Source of the DNA: Pseudomonadota bacterium
Lineage (GTDB): Bacteria > Pseudomonadota > Alphaproteobacteria > Rhizobiales > Xanthobacteraceae
Direction of reading: 5' to 3'
Assembly: GCA_023433965.1 (NCBI GenBank)
Contig: JAEYTQ010000413.1
Span: 1 to 8,991 of the forward strand
DNA: 8,991 nucleotides
The translations under genes were made by a program, and so were the position numbers. Below, one piece after another: positions 1-8,358 of this stretch; positions within the stretch are counted from its first letter, which is position 1; each line of letters begins with the position of its first letter. The notes below the pieces were generated by a model. The model was not told where the DNA came from. It searched no databases and worked only from the letters and a program-made list of their open reading frames with translations.

Positions 1-575
1 GCGCTGGCCGTCAGCATCTCGCGGAACGAGCGCCGGTCCTGGTCGTAGAGCGGCCTGGCATGGGCGATGTCGTTGGCCATGCCGAGGATGTCGCCGCGGA
101 TCAGCTGCGCGTGGTCCTGCATGTAGGCGCGCGCGATGTTCAGAGAGTTCTGGATGACCTCCTTGGTCGGGCCGGAGAACAACCGGTCGAGGCTGCGCTC
201 GATGGTGACGTTGGCGACGACTGAGACCAGCACCGCCGGCAGCACCGCCACGATCGAGAACAGGCTGACGATCTGGACATGGAGGCGCGCCGCCGCCCGG
301 CCCCGCCGCCGCGCCAGGATCAGCTGCCAGAGCTCCCGGACGATGATCCCCACCAGCAGCAGGATCGTGGCGGCGTTGATCAGGTAGAAGGAGCGGACCA
401 CCTCCGGCGTCGGCTCGATCGTGGAAAGGCCGGTCAGGACCAGGAAGGTCAGGAACGCCGAAAGCAGCGCCAGCGCCACGGCAACGGGCGCCAGCCAGCG
501 TCGCACCGACCAACGCCGGGGCTCTTCCGCTGGGGCCGTGTCAAAGTGTGCGGCCGAGGTGTCTGCGCTGGTCAT
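1..575 (-). CDS. ntrY: Nitrogen regulation sensor histidine kinase NtrY, N-terminal part (cut by window edge)
   Basis: This is the N-terminal 191 codons of the membrane sensor kinase that pairs with response regulator NtrX and is implicated in nitrogen and redox control in alphaproteobacteria. The reading frame starts at an ATG at 575 and runs open off the left edge, so the HAMP, PAS and kinase domains are not visible. A short hydrophilic N-terminus (MTSADTSAAHFD) is followed by hydrophobic segments at about residues 29-50, 62-80 and 102-122. The last begins VQIVSLFSIVAVLPAVLVS, a stretch typical of NtrY. After it comes the start of a periplasmic sensor region (TIERSLDRLFSGPTKEVI). No strong Shine-Dalgarno precedes the ATG, only GGA directly before it, and no better in-frame ATG or GTG lies just upstream. 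It follows ntrC on the same strand after about 490 bp and a hairpin, so it probably has its own promoter. The family call is firm; the exact start is moderately sure. Confidence 0.9.
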   Translation of the reverse strand, partial: MTSADTSAAHFDTAPAEEPRRWSVRRWLAPVAVALALLSAFLTFLVLTGLSTIEPTPEVVRSFYLINAATILLLVGIIVRELWQLILARRRGRAAARLHVQIVSLFSIVAVLPAVLVSVVANVTIERSLDRLFSGPTKEVIQNSLNIARAYMQDHAQLIRGDILGMANDIAHARPLYDQDRRSFREMLTAS

Positions 576-638
576 TCCGGCAATGGTGGTGCTGAAAACG
601 AGTCCGCGGGCGCGCGGATACTGATGTATTCGTACCAC

Positions 639-660
639 ATTGTTGCCGAATTGCGACAAT
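639..660. promoter_or_regulatory. Imperfect palindrome upstream of ntrY, possible operator
   Basis: ATTGTTGC and GCGACAAT face each other across the 6-nt spacer CGAATT, with 7 of 8 positions complementary. The element is 64-85 bp upstream of the ntrY start codon, where a regulator of ntrYX could bind. I cannot assign it to a known regulator family, and a 22-bp imperfect dyad can arise by chance, so this is a suggestion only. Confidence 0.25.
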
Positions 661-753
661 TCCGCGGCGCGACCGCTGAGTCGGACCGGCGCCATCCACA
701 GCAACATGCCGGCTCGCCGGGAACGGATTGCCGCCATCCCGGCTTGATCCGGC

Positions 754-897
754 ATGGACAGGATCTTTCTCGCAACGATGGTGTCGGCGGTTCTGCTGCT
801 GATCGTGGCCGCCGACCTTCTGGTCAATGGCCTCGGACTTCAGCCGGCCCCGGTCAATCTCGCCAGCGTGCTGCCGGCATCCCGGCCGGTCAGATAG
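754..897 (+). CDS. Possible small single-pass membrane protein (47 aa), function unknown
   Basis: An ATG at 754 opens a 47-codon frame ending in TAG at 895-897. The product begins MDRIFLATMVSAVLLLIVAA, giving one continuous hydrophobic segment at about residues 4-27. A Pro/Val/Ala-rich tail containing LGLQPAPVNLASVLPASRP follows. Roughly three quarters of third codon positions are G or C, in line with the annotated genes nearby. An in-frame TGA at 745-747 means this ATG is the first possible start. I see no clear Shine-Dalgarno upstream. It is transcribed divergently from ntrY and lies in an otherwise empty gap. The hydrophobic profile could be that of a small inner-membrane protein or a signal-anchored peptide. 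I do not recognise a family, and a chance ORF remains possible. Confidence 0.4.
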   Translation: MDRIFLATMVSAVLLLIVAADLLVNGLGLQPAPVNLASVLPASRPVR

Positions 898-1013
898 ATG
901 TGATGCCGCGCGCCGCCGCCAAGCCGACTATTTGAATGTGCGGGCGGAACATTCCAGTCCGATCAGGAATTCTGCTCACCGCGTCAGCCACAACGGCCAG
1001 CGCGATCCGGACA

Positions 1014-1047
1014 GGCTCAGCTCCGCTTTGGTAGGGGGAGCTGAGCC
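1014..1047 (-). terminator. Perfect 11-bp hairpin after ntrC, likely terminator or mRNA-stabilising stem
   Basis: GGCTCAGCTCC (1014-1024) is exactly complementary to GGAGCTGAGCC (1037-1047) across a 12-nt loop. On the minus strand the stem begins about 18 nt after the ntrC stop codon, the usual place for a transcript end. No T-run follows it on the minus strand, so it lacks the second half of a classical rho-independent terminator. It may instead be a 3' end protecting stem or an attenuating structure between ntrC and ntrY. Confidence 0.6.
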
Positions 1048-1065
1048 ACCGTCCGCTTGGAGAGA

Positions 1066-2508
<1,443 letters not shown>

Positions 2509-2517
2509 TGTTGATCC

Positions 2518-3693
2518 TCATTTTGCCCCCTGTGACGCAGGCGACGACTTCCCGGCAGAATCGTCGCGGCTGCTTTGATCGGCATGTTTCACCGATGTGG
2601 AATACATCGGCATCAGCACGCGGAAGGTGGTCTTCCGCGGCTGAGATTCGCATTCGATGATGCCCCCGTGATCGCCGACGATCTTGGCGACCAGCGCAAG
2701 GCCGAGACCCGAGCCGGTCTGCTTGGTGGTCACGAAGGGGTCGAACAGATTGGGCAAGAGATCGTCGGGCACGCCGGGTCCGTTGTCCTTCACGCAGAAT
2801 TCGAGCGGAAGGGATACCCGGGATTTCTGACCGGGCACTGACAGGCGCACGCCGGGGCGGAACGCCGTCGTGAGCTGGATCTCGGCGTCGGGCACGTCGA
2901 TCAGCGCTTCGGCGGCGTTCTTCACGAGATTGAGGAAGACCTGGATGAGCTGATCCTGGTTCGCCAGCACCGGCGGCAGCGAGGGATCGTAATCCTCGAT
3001 GAAGCGGATGTTGCGGGCAAAGCCGGATTGCGCCAGCCGCTTCACGTGGTCGAGCACGGAGTGGATGTTGACGGGGCCGCGCACGACGGGACGCTCGTCG
3101 CCAAACACTTCCATGCGATCGACCAGCGTGACGATGCGGTCCGCCTCGTCGCAGATCAGGCGCGTCAGCATGCGGTCCTCGGAGGAGGCCTGCTGCTCCA
3201 GGAGCTGCGCCGCGCCGCGAATGCCCGAGAGCGGGTTCTTGATCTCATGCGCCAGCATCGCGGCCAGCGCGATCACCGAGCGGGCGGCGCTGCGATGGGT
3301 GAGCTGGCGGTCCATCTTGTCGGCGATGGTGCGTTCCTGGAGCATCACCACGATGTGGCCGGGCCGCTCGGTGAGCGGGGCGACGTGGAGATCGACCTGG
3401 CGGTCGCCGCCCATGCGCGGCGTGCCCAGATCGACCTTGTATTCGTTGACCGGCGCATTCGACGAGCGCACCTGGTCGATCAGCGCCAGCAAGGGACTGC
3501 CGAACGGCACCAGTTCCTTGAGCGACTGCCGCTTCAGGAACTGAGTCGAGATCTCGAAGAAGGCTTCGGTCGCAATGTTGGCGGCCACGATCTTGCCGTC
3601 CGGCCCGATCATGAGGACAGGGTTGGGCAAGGCGTCCAGGATAGCGTCGCTGTCGGACGGAAGCGGCCGACGATGGTCAGCGGCTGAGTTCAT
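2518..3693 (-). CDS. ntrB: Nitrogen regulation sensor histidine kinase NtrB (GlnL)
   Basis: This 391-residue soluble kinase/phosphatase phosphorylates NtrC and in the family is controlled by PII proteins. A PAS-like domain occupies about residues 16-120 ([20 protein letters not shown]). The H-box is [19 protein letters not shown] with phospho-acceptor H149. The ATPase domain shows the N-box [10 protein letters not shown] (255-264), G1 DNGPG (303-307), the F-box LFDPFVTTK (316-324) and G2 GSGLGLAL (327-334). There are no membrane segments. I chose the ATG at 3693 over the in-frame ATG at 3708, which would add MERCC. The 3693 start forms an ATGA overlap with the dusB stop and has GGAG 9 nt upstream, while 3708 has no ribosome site. 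A Ser-rich, polar tail of about 28 residues follows the last strand (from about 364) and looks disordered. Translation is probably coupled to dusB. Confidence 0.97.
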   Translation of the reverse strand: MNSAADHRRPLPSDSDAILDALPNPVLMIGPDGKIVAANIATEAFFEISTQFLKRQSLKELVPFGSPLLALIDQVRSSNAPVNEYKVDLGTPRMGGDRQVDLHVAPLTERPGHIVVMLQERTIADKMDRQLTHRSAARSVIALAAMLAHEIKNPLSGIRGAAQLLEQQASSEDRMLTRLICDEADRIVTLVDRMEVFGDERPVVRGPVNIHSVLDHVKRLAQSGFARNIRFIEDYDPSLPPVLANQDQLIQVFLNLVKNAAEALIDVPDAEIQLTTAFRPGVRLSVPGQKSRVSLPLEFCVKDNGPGVPDDLLPNLFDPFVTTKQTGSGLGLALVAKIVGDHGGIIECESQPRKTTFRVLMPMYSTSVKHADQSSRDDSAGKSSPASQGAK

Positions 3694-4766
3694 GCAGCAG
3701 CGCTCCATGCGAAGTCGTCGAAGGCGTCTTGCAGCGATCTATGGACGAGGCGCGGGTCTTCCGAGACCAGGATCTTCTGCCGCCAGGATTTCAGCTTTCC
3801 GGCCGGCGCCCGGCTCGCCTGCGCTGCGACGTCGAGGGCCCAGCCCAGATGCTTGCGCGCATGCCTCAGACCGATGCGCAGACCATAGAGCGCGCAAATG
3901 CCATCATAGAGCGTGCGGACATAGTGCAGCTGGGTTTCGAGCGAAGGCACGGCTTCCTCAGCTCCGCCCTCAAGCCGGCGGCCGATCTGGCCGGGTAGCC
4001 AGGGCTGGCCCTGCGCGCCGCGACCGATCATCACGGCGTCGGCACCGGAGGCCGCGAGTGCTGCGACCGCCCTCTCGTAGGAAGTGATGTCGCCGTTGAC
4101 GACGAGCGGAATGGAGATGGCCTCGCGCACCGAGCGGATCGCATCCCAATCGGCTTCACCCTTGTAGAACTGGCAGCGGGTGCGGCCATGGACGGTGACG
4201 AGCTTGATGCCAGACGCCTGCGCGCGCCGCGCCAGCTCCGGCGCGTTGCGCGTGCGGTCATCCCAGCCGAGCCGCATCTTCAGCGTCACCGGCACTTTCA
4301 CCGCCGCGATCGTCGCCTCGATCAGGCTGACGGCATGGTCGAGGTCGCGCATCAAGGCCGAGCCGGACTGGCCACCGGTCACGTGGCGGGCGGGACACCC
4401 CATGTTGATGTCGATGATGTCGGCGCCTTCAGCTTCGGCGATCCGGGCCCCTTCCGCCATCCAGTGCGGGTCGCAGCCGGCGAGCTGGACCACATGTGGG
4501 CCGATGCCCGTGGCTTCGCAGCGCAACCGCGACATCCGGTGGCCGTTGGCGAGCTCATCGCTCGCGGTCATTTCGGACACGACGAGGCCAGCCCCAAGCT
4601 CCGCGGCCAGCCGGCGAACGGGCGAGTCAGTCACACCCGACATCGGCGCCAGGAAGACCGGGGTGGCGACATCAATATCGCCAATTTTCAACGGCTTAGA
4701 GCCAGATACTGCCGAGCCGGTCACAGGAGTCTCGTTGACTGGGCAGGGCCTCATCGCGCCTGCCAT
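3690..4766 (-). CDS. dusB: tRNA-dihydrouridine synthase DusB (NifR3)
   Basis: DusB reduces specific uridines of tRNA to dihydrouridine using FMN and NADPH; the family name NifR3 comes from its position in front of ntrBC. This 358-residue protein has the FMN barrel start [13 protein letters not shown] (40-52), the [19 protein letters not shown] block (121-139) with the probable catalytic Cys124, KMRLGWDD (163-170), HGRTR with H193, NGDI (224-227), and the phosphate-binding [10 protein letters not shown] (247-256). The C-terminal helical domain contains RKHLGW (304-309). The first ATG (4766) is listed; a second at 4754 would shorten it by four residues, and neither has a strong ribosome site. 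The first 25 residues are unlike the core family. It heads the dusB-ntrB-ntrC operon, with its stop codon overlapping the ntrB start by 4 nt. Confidence 0.96.
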   Translation of the reverse strand: MAGAMRPCPVNETPVTGSAVSGSKPLKIGDIDVATPVFLAPMSGVTDSPVRRLAAELGAGLVVSEMTASDELANGHRMSRLRCEATGIGPHVVQLAGCDPHWMAEGARIAEAEGADIIDINMGCPARHVTGGQSGSALMRDLDHAVSLIEATIAAVKVPVTLKMRLGWDDRTRNAPELARRAQASGIKLVTVHGRTRCQFYKGEADWDAIRSVREAISIPLVVNGDITSYERAVAALAASGADAVMIGRGAQGQPWLPGQIGRRLEGGAEEAVPSLETQLHYVRTLYDGICALYGLRIGLRHARKHLGWALDVAAQASRAPAGKLKSWRQKILVSEDPRLVHRSLQDAFDDFAWSAAA

Positions 4767-4778
4767 GATCTATCTTGC

Positions 4779-4793
4779 GCACAATTCTTGTGC
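4779..4793. promoter_or_regulatory. NtrC-like operator in the dusB-ntrB-ntrC leader
   Basis: GCACAATTCTTGTGC is a perfect 6-bp dyad with a 3-nt centre. Its outer half-sites GCAC and GTGC are 7 bp apart, as in the enteric NtrC consensus TGCACCA-N3-TGGTGCA; each 6-bp half-site differs from consensus at one base. The centre lies 20 bp upstream of the dusB start codon, a position suited to repression. Autoregulation of ntrBC operons by NtrC is known in enteric and rhizobial bacteria. Binding here is inferred from the match only. A weaker dyad, CTGCA-N11-TGCAG, lies upstream at 4826-4846. Confidence 0.55.
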
Positions 4794-4812
4794 AGTCAAG
4801 CGTCATGCCTAC

Positions 4813-4840
4813 AGTTTAGACAATTCTGCAAAGCTTTCAA
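4813..4840 (-). promoter_or_regulatory. Candidate sigma-70-type promoter for dusB-ntrB-ntrC
   Basis: On the minus strand, TTGAAA (4840-4835) and TAAACT (4818-4813) are separated by 16 bp and match 5 of 6 and 4 of 6 consensus bases. Transcription would start near 4806, leaving a leader of about 40 nt that contains the NtrC-like dyad. An alternative pair, TTGACT (4799-4794) and AAGATA (4776-4771) with a 17-bp spacer, would place the dyad between the two boxes, but its -10 is poor and it would start within the first dusB codons. The region is AT-richer than the genes on either side. Confidence 0.35.
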
Positions 4841-4885
4841 GTGCAGTGCAGCAAAATGCCGTTTCCCACAATCCGGGGAAACCCC

Positions 4886-4914
4886 CTTTTTTTGCGGGCC
4901 TGCCGTGCTAGAGG
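4886..4914 (+). promoter_or_regulatory. Weak candidate promoter for ispDF
   Basis: TGCTAGAGG (4906-4914) resembles an extended -10 box. A T-rich run (CTTTTTTT, 4886-4893) sits at -35 distance but does not match TTGACA. Transcription would start about 45-50 nt before the ispDF ATG. This is the best pair I see between dusB and ispDF on the plus strand, and it is not strong. Confidence 0.2.
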
Positions 4915-4968
4915 CATGCCGGCACCATCCTTCCCAAGCCTTCATCACCAACTGAATATTTGAGTCCC

Positions 4969-6165
4969 ATGGCGAAATCACAGCGCACCGCAGTCGTCCT
5001 CGTCGCAGCCGGACGTGGACTGCGTGCCGGCGCCGGCGGGCCGAAGCAGTATCGCGAGATCGGCGGTGTGCCCGTGATTTATCGCGCCATGGAGGCTTTC
5101 AGCCGCCACCCGGACGTGTCGGCGGTGCAGCCGGTGGTGAACCCCGACGACAGCGCCATCTTCACCGCCGCGGTCGCCGGGCTCGAGCACGAGCCGCCTA
5201 CGGAAGGCGGCGCCACCCGGCAGGCTTCGGTGCTTGCCGGCCTCGAAGCGCTCGCCGGGCACGAGCCCGACATCGTTCTGATCCACGACGCCGCGCGCCC
5301 CTTCGTCTCGGCCGGCGTGATCTCACGCGCGATCGAGGCGGCGGGCCGCACCGGGGCCGCGATCCCTGTCGTCCCCGTTACCGATACCATCAAGCTCACC
5401 GGCGCAAACGGAGATGTCGCGGGCACGCCGGACCGCGCGTCCCTGCGAATCGCGCAGACGCCGCAATCCTTTCGTTTCGACGTGATCCTGGAGGCGCATC
5501 GTCGCGCGGCGAAGGACGGGCGCTCGGATTTCACCGACGATGCAGCGATTGCCGAATGGGCGGGATTGACGGTTGCAACTTTTGAAGGCGATGTTGCCAA
5601 CATGAAGCTCACCACTCCCGAGGATTTCGTGCGCGAGGAAGCGCGACTGGCGGCCCAGCTCGGCGACATCAGGACCGGCACCGGCTACGACGTGCACGCC
5701 TTCGGCGAAGGCGACCACGTCATGCTCTGCGGCGTGCGCGTGCCGCACAGCAAGGGTTTCCTGGCCCATTCCGACGGCGATGTCGGCCTGCATGCACTGG
5801 TCGACGCCATCCTCGGGGCATTGGCGGACGGCGACATCGGCTCGCACTTTCCGCCGAGCGATGCGAAGTGGAAGGGCGCCTCTTCCGACCAGTTCCTGAA
5901 ATACGCCATCGAGCGCGTCACCGCGCGCGGCGGTCGTGTCGCCAATCTCGAGGTCACCATGATCTGCGAGCGACCCAAGATCGGTCCGTTGCGCGACACC
6001 ATGCGTGCGCGCATCGCCGAGATCTCCGGCGTCGACGTCTCGCGCATCGCGGTGAAGGCGACCACCAGCGAACGGCTCGGCTTCACCGGCCGTGAGGAAG
6101 GCATCGCGGCCACCGCGAGCGCCACCATCCGCCTGCCGTTCAACGAAAAGACCTGGAGCGCGTAA
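4969..6165 (+). CDS. ispDF: Bifunctional 2-C-methyl-D-erythritol 4-phosphate cytidylyltransferase / 2,4-cyclodiphosphate synthase IspDF
   Basis: One polypeptide of 398 residues carries two enzymes of the MEP pathway to isoprenoid precursors. The IspD domain (about 5-228) transfers CMP to methylerythritol phosphate. It shows [16 protein letters not shown] (13-28), IHDAARPF (105-112), the TPQSFRF block (164-170) and [10 protein letters not shown] (211-220). The IspF domain (about 235-392) forms the cyclodiphosphate. Its metal ligands D241, H243 and H275 keep the spacing of E. coli D8, H10, H42, and [18 protein letters not shown] (363-380) is intact. IspE, the intervening step, is encoded elsewhere. 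I chose the ATG at 4969; an in-frame TTG at 4960 would add three residues, and neither has a clear ribosome site. The fusion is common in alphaproteobacteria. cinA follows after 4 nt and is probably cotranscribed. Confidence 0.97.
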   Translation: MAKSQRTAVVLVAAGRGLRAGAGGPKQYREIGGVPVIYRAMEAFSRHPDVSAVQPVVNPDDSAIFTAAVAGLEHEPPTEGGATRQASVLAGLEALAGHEPDIVLIHDAARPFVSAGVISRAIEAAGRTGAAIPVVPVTDTIKLTGANGDVAGTPDRASLRIAQTPQSFRFDVILEAHRRAAKDGRSDFTDDAAIAEWAGLTVATFEGDVANMKLTTPEDFVREEARLAAQLGDIRTGTGYDVHAFGEGDHVMLCGVRVPHSKGFLAHSDGDVGLHALVDAILGALADGDIGSHFPPSDAKWKGASSDQFLKYAIERVTARGGRVANLEVTMICERPKIGPLRDTMRARIAEISGVDVSRIAVKATTSERLGFTGREEGIAATASATIRLPFNEKTWSA

Positions 6166-6169
6166 GGCC

Positions 6170-6778
6170 ATGGGCGGCAGCGACGCACGCGCCCTCTCCC
6201 GCTCGCTGCTCGACCTGTGCCGGATGCGCAAGCTGACGGTCGCGACAGCCGAGTCCTGCACCGGCGGCCTGGTTGCCGGCGCGTTGACCGACATTCCCGG
6301 CTCCTCGGACGTGATCGACCGCGGCTTCGTCACCTATTCCAACGAGGCCAAGCGCGCCATGCTCGGCGTCGAGGCGAGCACGCTGGCCAATTTCGGCGCA
6401 GTCAGCAAGGAGACTGCAACCGCAATGGCGATCGGGGCGCTGGAGCGCGCCGATGTCGATCTCGCCGTGGCCATCACCGGCATCGCCGGCCCCGGCGGCG
6501 CCACGCCCGGCAAGCCGGTGGGGCTCGTGCACTTCGCCGCCGCCGCTCGCGACGGTCGCATCATCCATCGCGAGCACCGCTTCGGGGCCATCGGTCGCAG
6601 CACGGTGCGCGCCCGCTCCGTGGTCGAGGCGCTGCGCATGCTGATGGATCTCGCCCGCGGCCCGCAACTCGCCGCCAAACCGCAACGTGCCGCCGCAAGC
6701 CGCCTGCGCCCGAGCGTCACCCGTTCGCCGCGCCGGCATGTGGTGAAGCGCAGGCCGCCGCGCTCGCCGCGGGGGTGA
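6170..6778 (+). CDS. cinA: Stand-alone CinA C-terminal domain protein, predicted nicotinamide-nucleotide amidohydrolase (PncC)
   Basis: This 202-residue protein is the CinA C-terminal domain alone, without the N-terminal MoaB-like domain of full-length CinA. PncC enzymes deamidate nicotinamide mononucleotide to nicotinate mononucleotide in pyridine nucleotide recycling. Conserved blocks are VATAESCTGGLVAGALTDIP (24-43), which holds the probable nucleophilic serine, VTYSNEAKRAMLGV (54-67), GAVSKETA (76-83) and the glycine-rich AITGIAGPGGATPGKPVGLV (101-120). The domain ends near residue 163. A tail of about 39 residues follows, rich in Arg, Pro and Ala (for example RRHVVKRRPPRSPRG), probably disordered and not a normal part of the domain. 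I chose the ATG at 6170, 4 nt after ispDF; an in-frame ATG at 6092 would lie inside ispDF and add 26 unrelated residues. The activity is inferred from family membership. Confidence 0.9.
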   Translation: MGGSDARALSRSLLDLCRMRKLTVATAESCTGGLVAGALTDIPGSSDVIDRGFVTYSNEAKRAMLGVEASTLANFGAVSKETATAMAIGALERADVDLAVAITGIAGPGGATPGKPVGLVHFAAAARDGRIIHREHRFGAIGRSTVRARSVVEALRMLMDLARGPQLAAKPQRAAASRLRPSVTRSPRRHVVKRRPPRSPRG

Positions 6779-6850
6779 ATAGCCCTAGTCAGCGACAAAG
6801 GGCACGGATCCGCTGCTGCGTTGCGTCCGGGGCGACGAGGCTGCCACGTC

Positions 6851-7321
6851 TTACGTCGGCGCCAGCTTCGGCCGGCCGTAAATCGAGTCCGCCCGCTTCT
6901 CGAACGCGGCCGAAAACCGCGCAAAGGCGGCGTCGAACATCGAGCCCATCAGCATCGCCAGCATGCGGCTTCTGAACTCGTAGGCGAGGAAGAAACCGAC
7001 ATCGCAGACGCCCTCACCTTTCGGTTCGAACGTCCAGCGATTTTCCAGATTGCTGAAGGGACCTTGCAGGTACTCGACCAGGATCTTCAGATTGGCGCGG
7101 TCAAGGGTCACCCGGCTGGTGAAGGATTCCTTGATCAGCTTGAACGACACCGTCATGTCGGCGACCAGCACCTCGGTACCGTCGGGCTTGGCCATGCGCT
7201 GGCGAACCCGAAGCGCGCTGCACAGCGGCACGAACTCCGGGTAGCGCTCGACGTCGGCGACCAGATCGAACATCTCGGATGCGCTGTGATCGACACGGCG
7301 CTTGCTCGAAAATTTGGGCAT
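6851..7321 (-). CDS. Coq10/RatA-type START-domain protein (ubiquinone-binding, respiratory chain function)
   Basis: This 156-residue protein covers a complete single START/SRPBCC domain of the Coq10/YfjG (RatA) family. Eukaryotic Coq10 binds coenzyme Q and is needed for efficient respiration and Q synthesis; some bacterial relatives carry the misleading label ribosome-association toxin RatA. Visible family features are MPKFSSKRRVDHSASEMFDL at the N-terminus, VERYPEFVPLC (24-34), GPFSNLENRWTFEP (87-100), VGFFLAYEFRSRML (108-121) and an amphipathic C-terminal helix containing MFDAAFARFSAAFEKRA. There is no signal peptide or membrane segment. It starts 6 nt after the lipA stop on the same strand and is probably cotranscribed; both genes serve respiratory metabolism. 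No antitoxin-like (RatB) partner lies beside it, which favours the coenzyme Q role over a toxin. Confidence 0.88.
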   Translation of the reverse strand: MPKFSSKRRVDHSASEMFDLVADVERYPEFVPLCSALRVRQRMAKPDGTEVLVADMTVSFKLIKESFTSRVTLDRANLKILVEYLQGPFSNLENRWTFEPKGEGVCDVGFFLAYEFRSRMLAMLMGSMFDAAFARFSAAFEKRADSIYGRPKLAPT

Positions 7322-7327
7322 GGCGGT

Positions 7328-8284
7328 TCAGCGGGCGTTCGCGGCCCGCGCGGCCTTCAGTCTCGCAAAGTCCTCGCCGGCATGATGCGAGGAACGGGTC
7401 AGCGGACTCGCAGACACCATCAGGAAGCCCTTGGTGTAGGCGACTTTTTCAAGCGAGGCGAATTCGTCCGGCGGCACGAAGCGCATCACGGCGTGATGCT
7501 TGCGGGTCGGCTGGAGATATTGCCCGATGGTAAGAAAGTCGACCTCGGCCGAGCGCAGATCGTCCATCACCTGGAGCACCTCGTGGCGCTCCTCGCCGAG
7601 ACCGACCATGATGCCGGACTTGGTGAAGATGGTGGGATCGAGCTCCTTGACCCGCTGCAGCAACCGGATCGAGTGGAAATAGCGCGCGCCGGGCCGCACC
7701 GTGAGATAGCGCGACGGCACGGTCTCCAAATTGTGGTTGAACACGTCCGGCTTCGCGGCGACGACGACTTCGAGCGCGCCCTCCTTGCGCAGGAAGTCCG
7801 GCGTCAGGATCTCGATTGTTGTCGAGGGGCACGCGGCCCGGATCGCGCGGATTGTCTCGGCAAAGTGCCGCGCGCCGCCGTCGGCGAGATCGTCGCGGTC
7901 GACGGAGGTGATGACGACGTGGGCGAGGCCAAGCTTGGCAGTCGCCTCGGCAACGTTCTGCGGCTCGGCAGCGTCCAGCGCATTGGGCAGGCCGGTCTTG
8001 ACGTTGCAAAAGGCGCAAGCCCGGGTGCAGGTGTCACCCATGATCATGAAAGTCGCGTGCTTCTTGTCCCAGCACTCGCCGATGTTCGGACAGCCCGCCT
8101 CCTCGCACACCGTGTGCAGGCCGTTCGCTCGCACGATGTTGCGGGTGTCGGCATAGCCGCGAGTGTTGGGGGCGCGCACCCGGATCCAGTCCGGCTTCGG
8201 CGGTGAAGCAGAATCGGGCCGATTCACCTTTTCGGGGTGGCGCGGGCGCAGCGGATTCGAGATGGTATCGACAATAACGACCAT
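7328..8284 (-). CDS. lipA: Lipoyl synthase LipA
   Basis: LipA is a radical SAM enzyme that inserts two sulfurs into protein-bound octanoyl groups to make the lipoyl cofactor of pyruvate and 2-oxoglutarate dehydrogenases and the glycine cleavage H protein. This 318-residue protein has the auxiliary cluster cysteines C60, C65 and C71 ([12 protein letters not shown]), the radical SAM triad C86, C90, C93 (CTRACAFC) and the C-terminal [10 protein letters not shown], whose serine (298-299) ligates the auxiliary cluster. Other conserved blocks are [34 protein letters not shown] and [10 protein letters not shown]. The N-terminal 30 residues are variable, as usual. The ATG at 8284 has only a weak GGA about 9 nt upstream, but no better start is seen. 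It heads a two-gene unit with the coq10-like gene and is divergent from the glycosylase gene. Confidence 0.98.
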   Translation of the reverse strand: MVVIVDTISNPLRPRHPEKVNRPDSASPPKPDWIRVRAPNTRGYADTRNIVRANGLHTVCEEAGCPNIGECWDKKHATFMIMGDTCTRACAFCNVKTGLPNALDAAEPQNVAEATAKLGLAHVVITSVDRDDLADGGARHFAETIRAIRAACPSTTIEILTPDFLRKEGALEVVVAAKPDVFNHNLETVPSRYLTVRPGARYFHSIRLLQRVKELDPTIFTKSGIMVGLGEERHEVLQVMDDLRSAEVDFLTIGQYLQPTRKHHAVMRFVPPDEFASLEKVAYTKGFLMVSASPLTRSSHHAGEDFARLKAARAANAR

Positions 8285-8309
8285 GGGCTGTCCGGTCTGT
8301 TCAGGTCCT

Positions 8310-8337
8310 ACCTAGTCGGTCTGGCCTGGCATCGCAA
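8310..8337 (-). promoter_or_regulatory. Candidate promoter for lipA
   Basis: On the minus strand TTGCGA (8337-8332) and CTAGGT (8315-8310) are 16 bp apart, resembling alphaproteobacterial housekeeping promoters. Transcription would begin about 19 nt before the lipA ATG. The match is partial, so this is only the best candidate in the divergent gap. Confidence 0.25.
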
Positions 8338-8358
8338 CCCGGCTCGCCCCGCTTCAGG

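Larger units (their letters stand above)
576..1065. other. 490-bp gap between ntrC and ntrY
   Basis: This is the longest stretch without a recognised gene. Reading from ntrC toward ntrY on the minus strand, it contains a perfect hairpin right after ntrC (1014-1047), a possible small plus-strand membrane ORF (754-897) and an imperfect palindrome (639-660) upstream of ntrY. The remainder shows no recognisable protein, tRNA or repeat. A minus-strand frame at 572-775 is open, but its product resembles nothing known and it overlaps the ntrY start, so I treat it as chance. The ntrY promoter should lie here, but no convincing -35/-10 or sigma-54 (-24/-12) pair stands out. Confidence 0.6.

Noticed and set aside
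572..775. 67-codon minus-strand frame upstream of ntrY
   Set aside because: It overlaps the ntrY start in another frame, has no ribosome site and no recognisable features, and it crosses the palindrome and the opposite small ORF.
4874..4893. GGGG-AAA-CCCC followed by a T-run, resembling a rho-independent terminator on the plus strand
   Set aside because: The stem is only 4 bp with a 3-nt loop, and no plus-strand gene precedes it that would need terminating; it lies in a divergent promoter region.
5323..6333. 336-codon minus-strand frame opposite ispDF and cinA
   Set aside because: It is antisense to two enzymes with conserved active sites, and the product is compositionally biased with no domain.
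6782..6803. GCCCT/AGGGC inverted repeat between the convergent cinA and Coq10-like genes
   Set aside because: A 5-bp stem with a 12-nt loop and no T-run is too weak to call a terminator, although the convergent position would suit one.
6821..8206. 461-codon open frame opposite lipA and the Coq10-like gene
   Set aside because: It crosses two well-supported minus-strand genes and their junction, its composition is typical of a GC-rich shadow frame, and no motif is recognisable.
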